Positions 8,194-18,954 of a stretch of DNA of 64,000 nt are shown here, piece by piece. The notes beneath the pieces were generated by a model. It was not told where the DNA came from. It ran no database searches and worked only from the letters and a program-made list of their open reading frames with translations. Where the stretch lies: positions 1,062,001 to 1,126,000 of the forward strand of contig CP029329.1 of NCBI GenBank assembly GCA_003129525.1, read 5' to 3'. The stretch's first letter is position 1. Each line of letters begins with the position of its first letter. The translations under genes were made by a program, and so were the position numbers. The stretch is from Clostridium beijerinckii (GTDB taxonomy: Bacteria; Bacillota; Clostridia; Clostridiales; Clostridiaceae).

Positions 8194-9693
8194 ATGGAAA
8201 AAAATATTCCTTTCCTTGAAATGAAAGGCATAACAAAAAGTTTTCCCGGAGTAAAGGCACTTGAAGACATAAATTTAAGCTTATATAAAGGAGAAGTATT
8301 AGCTCTTTTGGGGGAAAATGGTGCTGGAAAATCTACATTAATGAAGATTTTAAGTGGTGTTTATCAAAAAGACGATGGTAAAGTTGTTATACAAGGTACA
8401 GAAGTAGATATAAAAAATGTAAGGGAAGCTGAAAAATTAGGTATATCAATAATACATCAAGAATTAAGTGTGTTGCCCAATTTAACAGTTGCAGAGAATT
8501 TATTTTTAGGAAATGAAAAAATAAATAAATTAACTAAAAAACTAGATAGAAAAACAATGAACAGTATGTGTAAAGATTATCTAAAACAAATAGGATGTAA
8601 TGTTGAGCCAGATGAGTATGTTAAAAATATAAGCATTGGAGAAATGCAAATGCTTGAAATAGTAAAAGCAATTTCTAAAAATTCCAATGTAATAGTTATG
8701 GATGAGCCAACAACAGCCTTAACAGATACGGAAACAGACAATCTTTTTAAAGTTGTTCAAATGCTTAAAAGTAAGGATATTGCAATAATATATATATCTC
8801 ATAGATTGGACGAGATTTTTGCTATTTGCGATAGGATAAATGTTTTAAGGGATGGGAAATATGTAGGTGAAGTTAAAGTAAAAGATGTAACTAAGGATGA
8901 TTTGATAACTATGATGGTAGGAAGAAAAATGGAGGAACAATATCCATATAAAGAACCCACTAATGTAACACCTATATTAGAATTGAAGGATATTTGTTTA
9001 GAAGGTGTTTTGAAATCAATTAATTTGCAAGTAAGAGCAGGAGAAATACTTGGAATGTCAGGCCTTATGGGTGCAGGTAGATCAGAAGTTGCAAAGGTTA
9101 TCTTTGGAGAGTATAAAAAGACAAGTGGTTCTATTGAGATAAATGGGAAACAAGTAAACATAAATTGTCCTAAAGATGCAATAGACAACGGAATAGCATA
9201 TTTATCAGAAGACAGAAAAAAAGAAGGTCTTATATTACCTTTATCCGTAAAAGAAAATATGACGTTAGCTTCTTTAGATAAGTTCGAAAAGAAAACGTTT
9301 CGTATAAATAAAGCAGATGAAAAAGATATAGTTGATGAACATATAAAAAGATTATTAATTAAAACACCTAATCAAGACCAATTAATAAAGAATTTAAGTG
9401 GTGGTAATCAACAAAAAGTTATTATTGCAAAGTGGCTTATACAGGATCCTAAAGTTTTAATAATAGATGAGCCGACAAAAGGTATAGATGTAGGTGCAAA
9501 AAAAGAAATATATGATGTCCTGAATGCATTAAAAGCTGAAGGAAAAGCAGTTATCATGATTTCTTCAGATATGCCAGAAGTACTTGGAATATCAGATAGA
9601 GTAGTAGTAATGCATGAAGGAAAAATAACTGGAGAGTTAAGCCGGAAAGAAGCAACTCAAGAAAGTATAATGAAATTAGCAATTGGAGAATAA
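8194..9693 (+). CDS. rbsA: ribose ABC transporter ATP-binding protein
   Basis: Energises ribose import as the cytosolic ATPase of an RbsABC transporter. It is 499 residues with two fused ABC domains, as in all sugar CUT2 ATPases. The first has Walker [10 protein letters not shown] near residue 46, the signature [12 protein letters not shown] and Walker [12 protein letters not shown]. The second has a degenerate Walker A (GLMGAGRSE), signature NLSGGNQQK and [12 protein letters not shown]. Start ATG 8194 follows AAGGAGGCG, 12 bases after rbsD. Confidence 0.95.
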   Translation: MEKNIPFLEMKGITKSFPGVKALEDINLSLYKGEVLALLGENGAGKSTLMKILSGVYQKDDGKVVIQGTEVDIKNVREAEKLGISIIHQELSVLPNLTVAENLFLGNEKINKLTKKLDRKTMNSMCKDYLKQIGCNVEPDEYVKNISIGEMQMLEIVKAISKNSNVIVMDEPTTALTDTETDNLFKVVQMLKSKDIAIIYISHRLDEIFAICDRINVLRDGKYVGEVKVKDVTKDDLITMMVGRKMEEQYPYKEPTNVTPILELKDICLEGVLKSINLQVRAGEILGMSGLMGAGRSEVAKVIFGEYKKTSGSIEINGKQVNINCPKDAIDNGIAYLSEDRKKEGLILPLSVKENMTLASLDKFEKKTFRINKADEKDIVDEHIKRLLIKTPNQDQLIKNLSGGNQQKVIIAKWLIQDPKVLIIDEPTKGIDVGAKKEIYDVLNALKAEGKAVIMISSDMPEVLGISDRVVVMHEGKITGELSRKEATQESIMKLAIGE

Positions 9694-9729
9694 AAGAAGA
9701 ATTAAATTTTTTATAAGGGAGAGTTAAAA

Positions 9730-10659
9730 ATGACTAATATAAAAGATAATTTATTAAAATATAAATCTATTTTAGCATTAATTATATTATGCATAATTGT
9801 TAGTGTAATTTCACCATCATTTCTACAAATATCAAATTTAAGAAATTTATTTACTCAAATTTCTGTGAATGCAGTTATATCATTAGGAATGACTTTTGTA
9901 ATACTTACAGGTGGAATAGACTTGTCTGTAGGATCAATTGTTGCAATAGCAGGTGCAGTATCAGCTGTAACTATAAAAAATACAGGAAGTATATCACTAG
10001 GAATATTAGCAGCATTATTTACAGGGATTTTAGTAGGGTTTATTAATGGAATAATTGTTTCAAAAGGAAAGATACAAGCATTTATAGCTACTTTAGCTAC
10101 ACAAACTGTATTTAGAGGAGTTACTTATGTATTTACTGGAGGTAATCCTGTATCTGGATTAGGTAGTGATTTCGTGAAACTAACTAATAGTAGAATATTA
10201 GGAATACCTGTTCCAGTTATTATTACTATAATTGTATTTGCAATTTGTGCGTATGTTTTGACACAAACTAGATATGGAAGATATGTATATGCAGTAGGTG
10301 GGAATGAAGATTCATCAAGACTTTCAGGCATAAATGTTAATAATGTTAAAAATTGGGTGTATATTATATCTGGTGCTACAGCTGCAATTGCAGGAATTAT
10401 TGTTACAAGTAGAATAGGATCAGCAGCACCAACAGCTGGTAGTGGATATGAATTAGATGCAATAGCAGCAATAGTTATTGGTGGTACAAATTTAGTTGGT
10501 GGAGAAGGAACAATACTTGGAACAATAATAGGTGTGTTAATTATTGGAGTTTTAAACAATGGTTTAAATCTTATGGATGTTTCAGCCTTTTATCAAACTA
10601 TAGTAAAGGGATTAGTAATACTATTAGCAGTTTTAATTGATAAGAAAAAGGCTAACTAA
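9730..10659 (+). CDS. rbsC: ribose ABC transporter permease
   Basis: 309-residue membrane subunit of the CUT2 ribose importer with about eight to ten hydrophobic helices. Family signatures are visible: LTGGIDLSVGSIVAIAGA near residue 57, FINGIIVSKGKIQAFIATL in the middle, AVGGNEDSSRLSGI as the coupling loop, and AIVIGGTNLVGGEGTILGT near the C-terminus. Start ATG 9730 lies behind AAGGGAG, 36 bases after rbsA. Same operon. Confidence 0.95.
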   Translation: MTNIKDNLLKYKSILALIILCIIVSVISPSFLQISNLRNLFTQISVNAVISLGMTFVILTGGIDLSVGSIVAIAGAVSAVTIKNTGSISLGILAALFTGILVGFINGIIVSKGKIQAFIATLATQTVFRGVTYVFTGGNPVSGLGSDFVKLTNSRILGIPVPVIITIIVFAICAYVLTQTRYGRYVYAVGGNEDSSRLSGINVNNVKNWVYIISGATAAIAGIIVTSRIGSAAPTAGSGYELDAIAAIVIGGTNLVGGEGTILGTIIGVLIIGVLNNGLNLMDVSAFYQTIVKGLVILLAVLIDKKKAN

Positions 10660-10771
10660 TACATAAAACATTTACGGTAAAGAAAATGCGATATTACTAG
10701 TTAAATCTAAAGGTATTGCCTAAAGAGATAACTAATAAAATTTATTTGAATTATTTTTAGGAGGGAATTTT

Positions 10772-11704
10772 ATGAAAAAAATATCTAAATTAGTATCAAT
10801 TGCAATGATAGCAACTATGGCAATGGGTGTATTTGGAGGATGTAGCTCTAGTAGTGACAATTCATCTTCAAGTGAAAAATCTGATTCTAAAAAAATAGGT
10901 ATGGTTGTTTCAACTTTAAACAATCCTTTCTTTGTAACACTAAAAGAAGGGGCTGAAGCTAAGGCTAAAGAATTAGGATATGAATTGTTAGTTGTTGATT
11001 CACAAAATGATTCATCAAAAGAGCTTTCAAACGTTCAAGATTTATTGCAAAAAGGAGTAAGCACTTTAATACTTAATCCTGTTGATAGTGATGCAGCTGA
11101 AAGTTCAGTTATCCAAGCTAATAGTGAAAAAATTCCAGTAATAACTGTAGATAGAAAATCCAATGGGGGAGATGTAATTTGCCATATAGCATCAGATAAT
11201 GTAAAAGGTGGAGAAATGGCAGGTAACTTTATAAAAGAACAACTTGGTGGTAAAGGCAATATAGCAGAACTTCAAGGAACAACAGGTGCTTCTGCAACAC
11301 GTGATAGAGGTGCAGGGTTCCATAATATAGTTGATGCAGATAAAAATTTAAAAGTTGTATCATCTCAACCAGCTGATTTTGATAGACAAAAAGGATTAAC
11401 TGTAACTGAAAATATGCTACAATCAAACCCAGATATTCAAGCTGTTTTTGCACACAATGACGAGATGGCATTAGGTGCTGTTAAAGCATTAAGTACTTCA
11501 GGAAAAAAAGCTATAGTTGTTGGATTTGATGGAGGCGATGATGCCAAAAAAGCTGTAGATTCAGGAGAAATGGCAGCAACAATAGCACAACAACCAGATT
11601 TAATGGGAAGTATTGCTATAGAAAATGCTCAAAAGATATTAAAGGGAGAAAGTGTAGATAAGGAAATTGCAGCTGACTTAAAACTATATGTAAAGACTAA
11701 ATAA
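10772..11704 (+). CDS. rbsB: ribose-binding lipoprotein of the ABC transporter
   Basis: Extracellular substrate-binding protein anchored as a lipoprotein. The 310-residue product has a signal peptide with lipobox FGGC (Cys 24), a Ser/Asp-rich linker, then a periplasmic-binding-protein fold of the RbsB type (GMVVSTLNNPFFVTLKEGAE; QGTTGASATRDRGAGF; FAHNDEMALGAVKAL; VVGFDGGDDAKKAV). The 112-base gap after rbsC and strong AGGAGGG fit the higher expression usual for binding proteins. A terminator-like hairpin follows at 11735-11776. Confidence 0.95.
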   Translation: MKKISKLVSIAMIATMAMGVFGGCSSSSDNSSSSEKSDSKKIGMVVSTLNNPFFVTLKEGAEAKAKELGYELLVVDSQNDSSKELSNVQDLLQKGVSTLILNPVDSDAAESSVIQANSEKIPVITVDRKSNGGDVICHIASDNVKGGEMAGNFIKEQLGGKGNIAELQGTTGASATRDRGAGFHNIVDADKNLKVVSSQPADFDRQKGLTVTENMLQSNPDIQAVFAHNDEMALGAVKALSTSGKKAIVVGFDGGDDAKKAVDSGEMAATIAQQPDLMGSIAIENAQKILKGESVDKEIAADLKLYVKTK

Positions 11705-11734
11705 TAAAAACACAGATTTATTAAGGTCATAAAT

Positions 11735-11776
11735 AAAAGTATAATCCGAAATTTAGATAATAAGGATTATACTTTT
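11735..11776 (+). terminator. hairpin terminator between rbsB and the transaldolase gene
   Basis: AAAAGTATAATCC (11735-11747) pairs perfectly with GGATTATACTTTT (11764-11776). The U-run is short (TTTTATAA), so partial read-through into tal is likely. Confidence 0.6.
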
Positions 11777-11872
11777 ATAATATAACCGTTAGATAATATT
11801 AATTAAAGTAACTACAGCATAAACGATAGAAAATCAAGATAAGTAAACTAAAAAAGAGGAGATGTAAGAAAA

Positions 11873-12529
11873 ATGAGATTTTTTTTAGACACAGCAAACA
11901 TAGAACACATTAAAGAAGCAAATGAAATGGGAGTAATATGTGGTGTAACTACAAATCCATCATTAGTTGCAAAAGAGGGTAGAGACTTTAATGAAGTAAT
12001 AAAAGAAATAACAGAAATAGTAGATGGACCAATAAGTGGAGAAGTTATAAGCGAAGATGCTCAAGGAATGATTAAAGAAGGAAGAGAAATTGCAGCAATT
12101 CATAAGAATATGATTGTAAAAATTCCAATGACAGCAGAAGGACTTAAGGCAACTAAGGTTCTATCTAAAGAAGGAATTAAAACAAATGTAACTTTAATTT
12201 TTTCAGTAACACAAGCATTACTTGCTGCTAATGCAGGAGCAACATATGTAAGCCCATTCTTAGGAAGAATAGATGATATTTCAATGGATGGAATGGAACT
12301 TGTTAGAAATATTGCAGACATATTTGCAATTCATGGAATAGAAACAGAAATAATCGCAGCTAGTGTAAGAAATCCAATTCATGTTATTCAAGCAGCACAA
12401 GCTGGAGCAGATATTTCAACAATACCATATAGCTTAGTTCTACAAATGATAAAACATCCGTTAACAGATCAAGGATTAGAAAAGTTTAAGGCAGATTGGG
12501 CAGCAGCGTTTGGGTCAGTTAACAGTTAA
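11873..12529 (+). CDS. tal: transaldolase (small TalC/FSA-like class)
   Basis: Transfers a dihydroxyacetone unit between sugar phosphates in the non-oxidative pentose phosphate pathway. At 218 residues it belongs to the short class shared with fructose 6-phosphate aldolase; the two activities cannot be told apart by eye, but the pairing with transketolase favours transaldolase. Visible: [10 protein letters not shown] at the N-terminus, [13 protein letters not shown], the Schiff-base lysine Lys83 in [26 protein letters not shown] and SPFLGRIDD. Start ATG 11873 behind AGAGGAG. Together with tkt it lets ribose carbon enter glycolysis. Confidence 0.92.
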   Translation: MRFFLDTANIEHIKEANEMGVICGVTTNPSLVAKEGRDFNEVIKEITEIVDGPISGEVISEDAQGMIKEGREIAAIHKNMIVKIPMTAEGLKATKVLSKEGIKTNVTLIFSVTQALLAANAGATYVSPFLGRIDDISMDGMELVRNIADIFAIHGIETEIIAASVRNPIHVIQAAQAGADISTIPYSLVLQMIKHPLTDQGLEKFKADWAAAFGSVNS

Positions 12530-12633
12530 CAATGAACAATTAACAGTTAAGGAGGAAAAGCTTGCAGCTTTTCTGAAGATTAATATATTTAGAATGTAAT
12601 TTATAAAATTAGTAATGTAAAGTGAGGAAAAAA

Positions 12634-14625
12634 ATGAGTAGAGAGTTAGATAAATTATCTATTAATGCAATAAGGGTGCTTTCAGCAGACGCAATTGAAA
12701 AATCACAATCTGGACATCCAGGACTTCCACTTGGTGCAGCTAGTATGGCATTTACACTATGGGCAAAGATGAACCATAATGGAAAAAATCCTGAGTGGGA
12801 TAATAGAGATAGGTTTGTATTATCAGCAGGACATGGTTCAATGCTTGAATATTCATTATTACACTTATTTGGATATGGAGTAACAGTTGAAGATATTAAA
12901 AACTTCAGACAAGTAGGAAGTTTAACTCCAGGACATCCAGAGTTTGGTCATACTAAAGGTGTTGAAATTACAACAGGACCACTTGGACAAGGTATATGTA
13001 ATGCCGTAGGTATGGCAATGGCAGAAGCACATCTTGCAGAAAAGTTTAATAAAGAGAACTATAATGTAGTTAATCACTATACATATGCAATCTGTGGAGA
13101 TGGTTGTCTTATGGAAGGAATCTCAGGAGAAGCATCATCACTAGCTGGAACTTTAGGTCTTGGGAAATTAGTTGTATTATATGATTCAAATAATATTTCA
13201 ATTGAAGGAAGTACTGATATAGCATTTAGAGAAGATGTAGCTAAGAGATATGAAGCTTATGGCTGGCAAGTATTAAACATTGCTGATGGAAATGATATAG
13301 ATGCAATAGAAGCTGCTATTGAAGAAGCTAAAGCAGAAACTTTAAAACCTTCAATTATAATAGTTAAAAACCAAATTGGTTTCGGATGTCCTGCAAAACA
13401 AGGAAAAGCATCAGCTCATGGGGAACCATTAGGAACTGAAAATGTAATTGCAATGAAAGAAAACTTAGGTTGGAAGACAGAACCAGCATTCTATGTGCCA
13501 GATGAAGTATATACAAATATGAATGAACACATAGAAGAAGGCGTTTCAAAAGAAGAAGCTTGGAACAAATTATTCTCAGAATATAAAAAAGCTTATCCAG
13601 AATTAGCTTCAGAATATGTTGCATGGATGAGCAACGAAATAGATAAAGAAGCATTATTAAATAATGAAGAATTCTGGGGCTTTGATAAAGAAATGGCTAC
13701 AAGAGAATCTTCAGGAATAATGATAAATAGATTAGCTAAATTAATTCCTAATTTAATAGGAGGATCAGCAGATCTAGCTCCTTCAAATAAAACTTATATG
13801 GCTGGCAAGGGAGACTTCTCAGATACTGACAGAAGCGGACAAAATCTTCACTTTGGAGTAAGAGAACATGCAATGGCAGCTATAGTTAATGGTATGTATG
13901 TACATGGCGGACTTAAGGTATTCTGTTCAACATTCTTTGTATTCAGTGACTACATGAAGGGTGCTATGAGATTATCAAGTCTTATGAATCTTCCAATAGC
14001 TTACGTTTTAACACATGATAGTATTGGAGTAGGAGAAGATGGTCCAACTCATCAACCAATAGAACAATTAGCAGCACTTAGAAGTATGCCAAACATGACA
14101 GTATTTAGACCAGCTGACTCAAAAGAAACAGCAGCAGCTTGGTATTATGCTGTAACTAATGGGACTACACCAACATCATTGGTATTAACAAGACAAAAGT
14201 TACCACTATATGATGGATGTCCTAAGAGAGCATTAAAGGGTGGATATATCCTTAAAGATTCTAAAAAGGAAATTCCAGATGTACTTCTTATGGCATCAGG
14301 TTCAGAAGTTGAATTAATATTTAAAGCAGCTGACGAATTAGCTACTAAAGGAATAGACGCAAGAGTTATAAGTATGCCATCATTTGAGTTATTTGAAGCA
14401 CAAGATGAAGCTTATAAAGAATCAGTTATGCCAAATAAAGTAAGATCAAGAATTGCTGTTGAAGCATTAACATCATTTGGATGGCATAAATATGTAGGTC
14501 TAGATGGAGATGTTATTTCATTAGATACTTTCGGAGCATCTGGAAATGCAGAAACTTTATTTAAACAATTTGGATTCACTGTAGAAAATGTTGTTGATAA
14601 GGCAGTTAAAGTTGTTAATAAATAA
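12634..14625 (+). CDS. tkt: transketolase
   Basis: Thiamine-diphosphate enzyme that moves two-carbon ketol units among pentose phosphate intermediates. Domains: TPP-binding half with [25 protein letters not shown] and [13 protein letters not shown]; pyrimidine-binding half with HFGVREHAM and [16 protein letters not shown]-terminal domain to residue 663. The start is taken as ATG 12634 because the in-frame GTG at 12622 (GTGAGG) is part of the ribosome binding site. It lies about 100 bases after tal; GGAGGAAAAGCTTGCAGC lies in between. Ends the ribose/pentose locus. Confidence 0.95.
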   Translation: MSRELDKLSINAIRVLSADAIEKSQSGHPGLPLGAASMAFTLWAKMNHNGKNPEWDNRDRFVLSAGHGSMLEYSLLHLFGYGVTVEDIKNFRQVGSLTPGHPEFGHTKGVEITTGPLGQGICNAVGMAMAEAHLAEKFNKENYNVVNHYTYAICGDGCLMEGISGEASSLAGTLGLGKLVVLYDSNNISIEGSTDIAFREDVAKRYEAYGWQVLNIADGNDIDAIEAAIEEAKAETLKPSIIIVKNQIGFGCPAKQGKASAHGEPLGTENVIAMKENLGWKTEPAFYVPDEVYTNMNEHIEEGVSKEEAWNKLFSEYKKAYPELASEYVAWMSNEIDKEALLNNEEFWGFDKEMATRESSGIMINRLAKLIPNLIGGSADLAPSNKTYMAGKGDFSDTDRSGQNLHFGVREHAMAAIVNGMYVHGGLKVFCSTFFVFSDYMKGAMRLSSLMNLPIAYVLTHDSIGVGEDGPTHQPIEQLAALRSMPNMTVFRPADSKETAAAWYYAVTNGTTPTSLVLTRQKLPLYDGCPKRALKGGYILKDSKKEIPDVLLMASGSEVELIFKAADELATKGIDARVISMPSFELFEAQDEAYKESVMPNKVRSRIAVEALTSFGWHKYVGLDGDVISLDTFGASGNAETLFKQFGFTVENVVDKAVKVVNK

Positions 14626-14715
14626 ATTTAAATTGGCAACTTAGTTGATATTATGAGTAAATAACAATATACATATAACCAAAAAGTTTATTCTTTATAA
14701 TAATATAATAATGAA

Positions 14716-14758
14716 AGCCATATAAAATAAAGAAATAAGTTTCTGTTTTTATATGGCT
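14716..14758 (+). terminator. hairpin after tkt, probable terminator
   Basis: AGCCATATAAAA (14716-14727) pairs perfectly with TTTTATATGGCT (14747-14758). No clear U-run beyond ATTCT. The 303-base gap between tkt and the LacI-type gene holds nothing else I can support. Confidence 0.4.
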
Positions 14759-14928
14759 ATTCTAGTAAGATAAATTTTAAGCAGATATATATATAGCAAT
14801 AAAAAGGCCATATAATTTAAAAATGATGATAATTACTATCGATAAACAGTAGATTAATATATAATTAGATTAGAAATATTAAGACTATGCATTTACACAT
14901 TAACATTAAGGATTGGGGTAGCTAATAT

Positions 14929-15927
14929 ATGAAGAAGATAACAATGAAAGATATTGCAGAAAAAGTAGGAGTGTCAAAAACTACAGTATCTATGGTTATT
15001 AATAATAAGGATAGTAGTATAAGTGAAGAAACTAAAAAGAAGATATACGATATTATAGAACAAACGGGATATATACCTAATAATATTGCTAGGGGTTTAA
15101 ATACCAGAAAATCTGGAAGTATTGCAATAATTATTCCGGATATTTCAAATCCATTTTTCTCAGAGTTATCAAGGGCTATAGAAGATGTTGCAAATAAATT
15201 AGGATACAACATAATTTTGTGTAATTCCGATAATAATGCAGATAAGGAAAAGAAGTATGTAGAGCTTTTAATAAGTAAATTAATTGATGGAATAATTTTA
15301 ATTCCAGGAGAAAAAAGTGATGCCAGTGCAAATCTTTTAAAATTGAATGGCATACCATTTGTATTTATGGATAGAAATATTGAAGGTTTTGAAGATTATC
15401 CAGGAGTTTATTTTGATAATAAACAAGGAATAAAATGTGGCATAGAATATTTATATAGTAAAGGTAAGAGAAATATAGTATTTGTTTCTGGACCAAAGAA
15501 AATAAGTGTAAACCAAGAAAGAATAGATGGGTATAAGGATATTATGACTAAGCATGGTATTTATAATAAGTCATTAATTTTTGAAACTGCATTTTCTTTA
15601 GAAGGTGGTATTGAAATTACTAATGAAATAATTGATAAATGTGAATGTTTTGATGCTATTTTTTATTCTAATGATGTAATGGCTATAGGAGGGATGAAGA
15701 CCCTTAAAAGAAGAGAATATAGAATTCCTGAAGATATTGTAATAATGGGTTTTGATGGAATAAAATTATCTAGAATGATCGAACCAGAACTTACAACAAT
15801 TCAACAACCTATTTATAATATGGGGCAACAAGCATGCAAATTAATAATAGATATTATAAATGAAGAATCGATAGATAATACAAAAGTATATTTCGCACCT
15901 AATATTATAGTTGGTGGAACAGCTTAG
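14929..15927 (+). CDS. rbsR: LacI-family transcriptional regulator, probable ribose operon repressor
   Basis: 332 residues. An N-terminal LacI helix-turn-helix (MKDIAEKVGVSKTTVSMVIN, hinge IARGLNTRKSGSIAIIIPD) is followed by a periplasmic-binding-protein-like effector domain (NPFFSELSRAIE; FVFMDRNIEG; IFYSNDVMAIGGMK; VIMGFDGIKLSRMIEPELTTIQQP). Start ATG 14929 behind TGGGGTAG, a modest site. In many bacteria rbsR is beside the rbs genes; its place at the end of this locus and the perfect LacI-type palindrome at 6822-6835 suggest it controls rbs expression. That link is inference. Confidence 0.85.
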   Translation: MKKITMKDIAEKVGVSKTTVSMVINNKDSSISEETKKKIYDIIEQTGYIPNNIARGLNTRKSGSIAIIIPDISNPFFSELSRAIEDVANKLGYNIILCNSDNNADKEKKYVELLISKLIDGIILIPGEKSDASANLLKLNGIPFVFMDRNIEGFEDYPGVYFDNKQGIKCGIEYLYSKGKRNIVFVSGPKKISVNQERIDGYKDIMTKHGIYNKSLIFETAFSLEGGIEITNEIIDKCECFDAIFYSNDVMAIGGMKTLKRREYRIPEDIVIMGFDGIKLSRMIEPELTTIQQPIYNMGQQACKLIIDIINEESIDNTKVYFAPNIIVGGTA

Positions 15928-16046
15928 CATCTATATTAAAGAGATTATAGTTTAAAAATAGATAGCAATCGCATAAGTTTTAATGATAATTATAGGTACT
16001 AGATCTGATTAATCTAATGTACTTAACAGAAAGGATGATACTAAGT

Positions 16047-16832
16047 ATGCAAGGAAAGTTTGAAATAATAGATAGTCATGCGCACTATGATGATGAGGCT
16101 TTTGATGAAGACAGAGAAAAAGTATTAAATGAAATTAGAGAAAATGGAGTTATTGGAGTATTAAATTGTGCAGCATCATATTCTAGCTTAAAAACTACAG
16201 ATAAGTTGACTAAAGATTATGATTTTATATTTGGAGCTTTAGGTATTCATCCAGAAAACGCCAATGAAATGAAGAAGGATACCTTAGATGAAATCAAAGA
16301 TTATATTAAGGACAATGATAAGATAGTAGCAATAGGAGAGATTGGATTGGATTATCATTGGGATGAGAATCCACCAAAAGATATACAAAAAGAAGTGTTT
16401 AGAAGCCAAATGAATTTAGCAAAAGAATTAAGTTTTCCGGTAGTTATTCATGATAGAGATGCACATAAAGATACATTAGAAATAATGAAGGAATTTCCAG
16501 AAGTTACAGGGGTAGTGCATTGTTTTTCAGGGAGTGTAGAATTTGCAAAGGAATGTATAAATCTAGGATATTATATAGGTTTCACGGGTGTTATTACATT
16601 TAAAAATGCCAAAAAAGTCATTGAAGTAGCGAAAGAAATACCACTAGAAAAAATTCTTGTTGAAACAGATTGTCCTTATATGGCACCAGAGCCAAATCGA
16701 GGAAAAAGAAACAAATCGGACTATATTGAACATATAATAAACAAGTTTGCTCAAATAAGGGAAATTGACCCATACAAGGCAAATTTGAGCTTTAATGAGA
16801 ATTTTTTTAGGTTGATTAAAAAGGGAAAATAA
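16047..16832 (+). CDS. tatD: TatD family metal-dependent hydrolase (DNase)
   Basis: TIM-barrel metallohydrolase with metal ligands in sequence order: His-x-His in DSHAHYDD, Glu in GEIGLDYHW, His in VIHDRDAH, His in VVHCFSG and Asp in ETDCPYMAPEP. Members show 3'-5' DNase activity; the cellular role is not firmly known. The start is set at ATG 16047 (MQGKFEIIDSHAHY) because family members begin just before the HAH motif and AAAGG lies upstream; in-frame ATGs at 16017 and 16035 would add 10 or 4 residues. The gene order tatD-yabE-rnmV-ksgA is the same as in Bacillus. Confidence 0.9.
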   Translation: MQGKFEIIDSHAHYDDEAFDEDREKVLNEIRENGVIGVLNCAASYSSLKTTDKLTKDYDFIFGALGIHPENANEMKKDTLDEIKDYIKDNDKIVAIGEIGLDYHWDENPPKDIQKEVFRSQMNLAKELSFPVVIHDRDAHKDTLEIMKEFPEVTGVVHCFSGSVEFAKECINLGYYIGFTGVITFKNAKKVIEVAKEIPLEKILVETDCPYMAPEPNRGKRNKSDYIEHIINKFAQIREIDPYKANLSFNENFFRLIKKGK

Positions 16833-17127
16833 GGTAAAATGTAATATGTACACTTAAATAATAATTCTTGTACTCAATTCATAATAAATTAAACTTACAT
16901 TTAATTTATCACTAATTAAATACAAATTTTCATAATTAAATATCATTTAATTTCTAACTATATAATGGAGTAATGTTAAAATACGCTATCATTTTTATAT
17001 TATTATATTTTTATGCACAGAGTGCATTATTACTATGCTTCATTATAATGCAAGGGGTTATAAATTTGACAAGTTTGGATTATTAATATATAATTCAAAG
17101 AACACTCTTGCCAAAGGAGGGAAATTA

Positions 17128-18183
17128 ATGGTAGAAAAATTAAAACAATTTATTAAAAAAAGTTTTTCTAACGGTCCGACCAAGGCAAAAATTTTAATTG
17201 GGGTAATTGCAATAGTATTTGTAGTTACTACAGCAGTGACAATAATGAGTATGAGAAAAACGCTCGTAATAAGTATAGACGGTAAAGAAGAGACTTTTGT
17301 CACGTACAAGGGGACTGTTAAAGATGTGTTGCTAGAAAATGGAGTGCAAGTAGCTCCTAAAGATAAAGTGCAGCCATCATTAGAATCCAAAGTATCTGAG
17401 AAAGAAACTATTAAATTAAAGACAGCTATTCCTGTAGAAATTAAATCAAATGGAATAAAAGTACAAGTGCAAACAGCAGAAGATACTATTGAGGATATGC
17501 TAGATGCAGAAGAAACTACATTAAAAGAACAAGGTATTCAATTTGATAAAGATGTGGATGAAATATTACCTTCATTAAATTCTAAAATAGAAGGTGACGT
17601 AAGTGTGCAACTTGTCAAAGTAGAAACAAAAGACCTTGTTGAGAAAGAAGTTATTAACTTCGATACAATAGTTGAAAAAGATGCAAATCTAGATAGTAGT
17701 GTTCAAAAGGTTAAGAGTGAAGGAAATAATGGCGAGAAGGAAATTACTTATCAAATAATATATAAAGATGGAGTAGAGGTTTCTCGTAATGTAAAGAGCA
17801 CTAAGACTATTTTAGAACCACAAAATCAAATAGTGGTAAAAGGAACTGGACAAGTATACGCAAGTAGAGGCGGAAATAGCATAACTTATAAGAAAAAGCT
17901 CAATTGTACAGCAACAGCTTACAGTAATCATTCGAATACTGCTACGGGTAAAAAACCCGTTAGAAATGAAGGCGGTTTAAGTACGATCGCAGTTGATCCA
18001 TCTGTAATCCCATTAGGAAGTAAGGTTTATGTAGATGGATATGGGTATGCAATTGCAGCTGATACAGGTGGTGCTATAAAGGGCAACAAGATTGATATAT
18101 ACCTTAATACATCAAATGAATGTTATAATTGGGGGAGAAGATCAGTTAACGTATTATTAGTTGCGCATCCAGGAGAATGGTAA
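17128..18183 (+). CDS. YabE-like cell-wall protein with DUF348, G5 and 3D domains
   Basis: Exported 351-residue protein likely acting on peptidoglycan. A membrane-spanning signal anchor (ILIGVIAIVFVVTTAVTI, about residues 21-40) is followed by YabE-type DUF348 repeats, a G5 domain (residues ~200-270) and a C-terminal 3D domain carrying the three conserved aspartates (VDPSVIPLGSKVYV; ADTGGAIKGNKIDIYL). The 3D domain is related to the lytic transglycosylase fold of resuscitation-promoting-factor-like proteins. Start set at ATG 17128 behind AAAGGAGGG; an upstream in-frame ATG (17035) lacks a ribosome binding site. Ends with a strong terminator. Confidence 0.9.
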   Translation: MVEKLKQFIKKSFSNGPTKAKILIGVIAIVFVVTTAVTIMSMRKTLVISIDGKEETFVTYKGTVKDVLLENGVQVAPKDKVQPSLESKVSEKETIKLKTAIPVEIKSNGIKVQVQTAEDTIEDMLDAEETTLKEQGIQFDKDVDEILPSLNSKIEGDVSVQLVKVETKDLVEKEVINFDTIVEKDANLDSSVQKVKSEGNNGEKEITYQIIYKDGVEVSRNVKSTKTILEPQNQIVVKGTGQVYASRGGNSITYKKKLNCTATAYSNHSNTATGKKPVRNEGGLSTIAVDPSVIPLGSKVYVDGYGYAIAADTGGAIKGNKIDIYLNTSNECYNWGRRSVNVLLVAHPGEW

Positions 18184-18192
18184 ATTATCTTA

Positions 18193-18223
18193 AGAGATAA
18201 CATTTGTTATCTCTATTTTTTTT
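18193..18223 (+). terminator. rho-independent terminator of the YabE-like gene
   Basis: AGAGATAAC (18193-18201), loop ATTT, GTTATCTCT (18206-18214), then A and eight T residues. A textbook terminator. Confidence 0.88.
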
Positions 18224-18396
18224 CTTTAAATTGTAGTAAATTTATCATATTATTAGAAAAGAGATAAAATAAGTGGTATCTTATAAGTAACAATTAGCAC
18301 GTGAAAGAAAATAACAAGTCAAATATACAAAATAAACTAGAATATACTGGCTTATTATTATTTTCAATGTGCCTTAATGAAAGGAAGTATAAAGTA

Positions 18397-18954
18397 TTGA
18401 TAAAAGAAGTAATCGTTGTTGAAGGTAGAGACGATGTAGATGCTGTAAAGAAAGCAATAGACGCAGAAACAATAGCTGTTGGAGGATTTGGAATAAACGC
18501 AAAGGTAATTACAAGAATACAAGAAGCCCAAAAAAGAAAAGGCGTAATTGTTTTGACTGATCCAGATTTTGCTGGGGAAAAGATAAGAAGAATAATATCT
18601 AAGAGGGTTAAGGGAATTAAACATGCATATATTGCAAAAGAAGATGGACTCAAAAATGGAGACATTGGAGTTGAAAATGCTTGCCCAGAAGTTATTTTAA
18701 GAGCACTTGAAATGGCTAAAATAACACAGATAGAAAAACAAGAATTCTTTACTATGCAAGATATGTTTTATTTTAAGCTTACAGGAGATAATACATCAAA
18801 GGTTAGAAGAGGGATGCTAGGCAAAATATTAGGAATAGGATATGGAAATGCAACTCAAATGATTTCTAGATTAAATAATTATGGAATAACAAAAGATGAA
18901 TTCGCGAATGCTATAGAAAAAATAGAAAAACAATTGGAAGTGGGTAAGAAATAA
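18397..18954 (+). CDS. rnmV: ribonuclease M5
   Basis: Matures the 5S rRNA precursor. The 185-residue protein begins with a TOPRIM domain: IKEVIVVEGRDDVDAV, then GVIVLTDPDFAGEKIRR, with the acidic metal-binding residues in VEGRDD and TDPDF. The C-terminal half (LTGDNTSKVRRGMLGKILGIGYGNATQMI) is typical of RNase M5. A TTG start at 18397 is chosen because it gives the usual family start and length and has AAAGGA upstream; a longer frame from GTG 18301 would add 32 unlike residues. ksgA starts immediately after its stop. Confidence 0.9.
   Translation: MIKEVIVVEGRDDVDAVKKAIDAETIAVGGFGINAKVITRIQEAQKRKGVIVLTDPDFAGEKIRRIISKRVKGIKHAYIAKEDGLKNGDIGVENACPEVILRALEMAKITQIEKQEFFTMQDMFYFKLTGDNTSKVRRGMLGKILGIGYGNATQMISRLNNYGITKDEFANAIEKIEKQLEVGKK

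Noticed and set aside
11229..11471. Minus-strand frame opposite rbsB
   Set aside because: Composition is the reverse of the rbsB codons (His/Leu/Tyr rich), with no ribosome binding site.
6854..14625. Ribose locus as a mobile island
   Set aside because: No integrase, insertion sequence, tRNA target or flanking direct repeats were found; only gene-order comparison suggests insertion.
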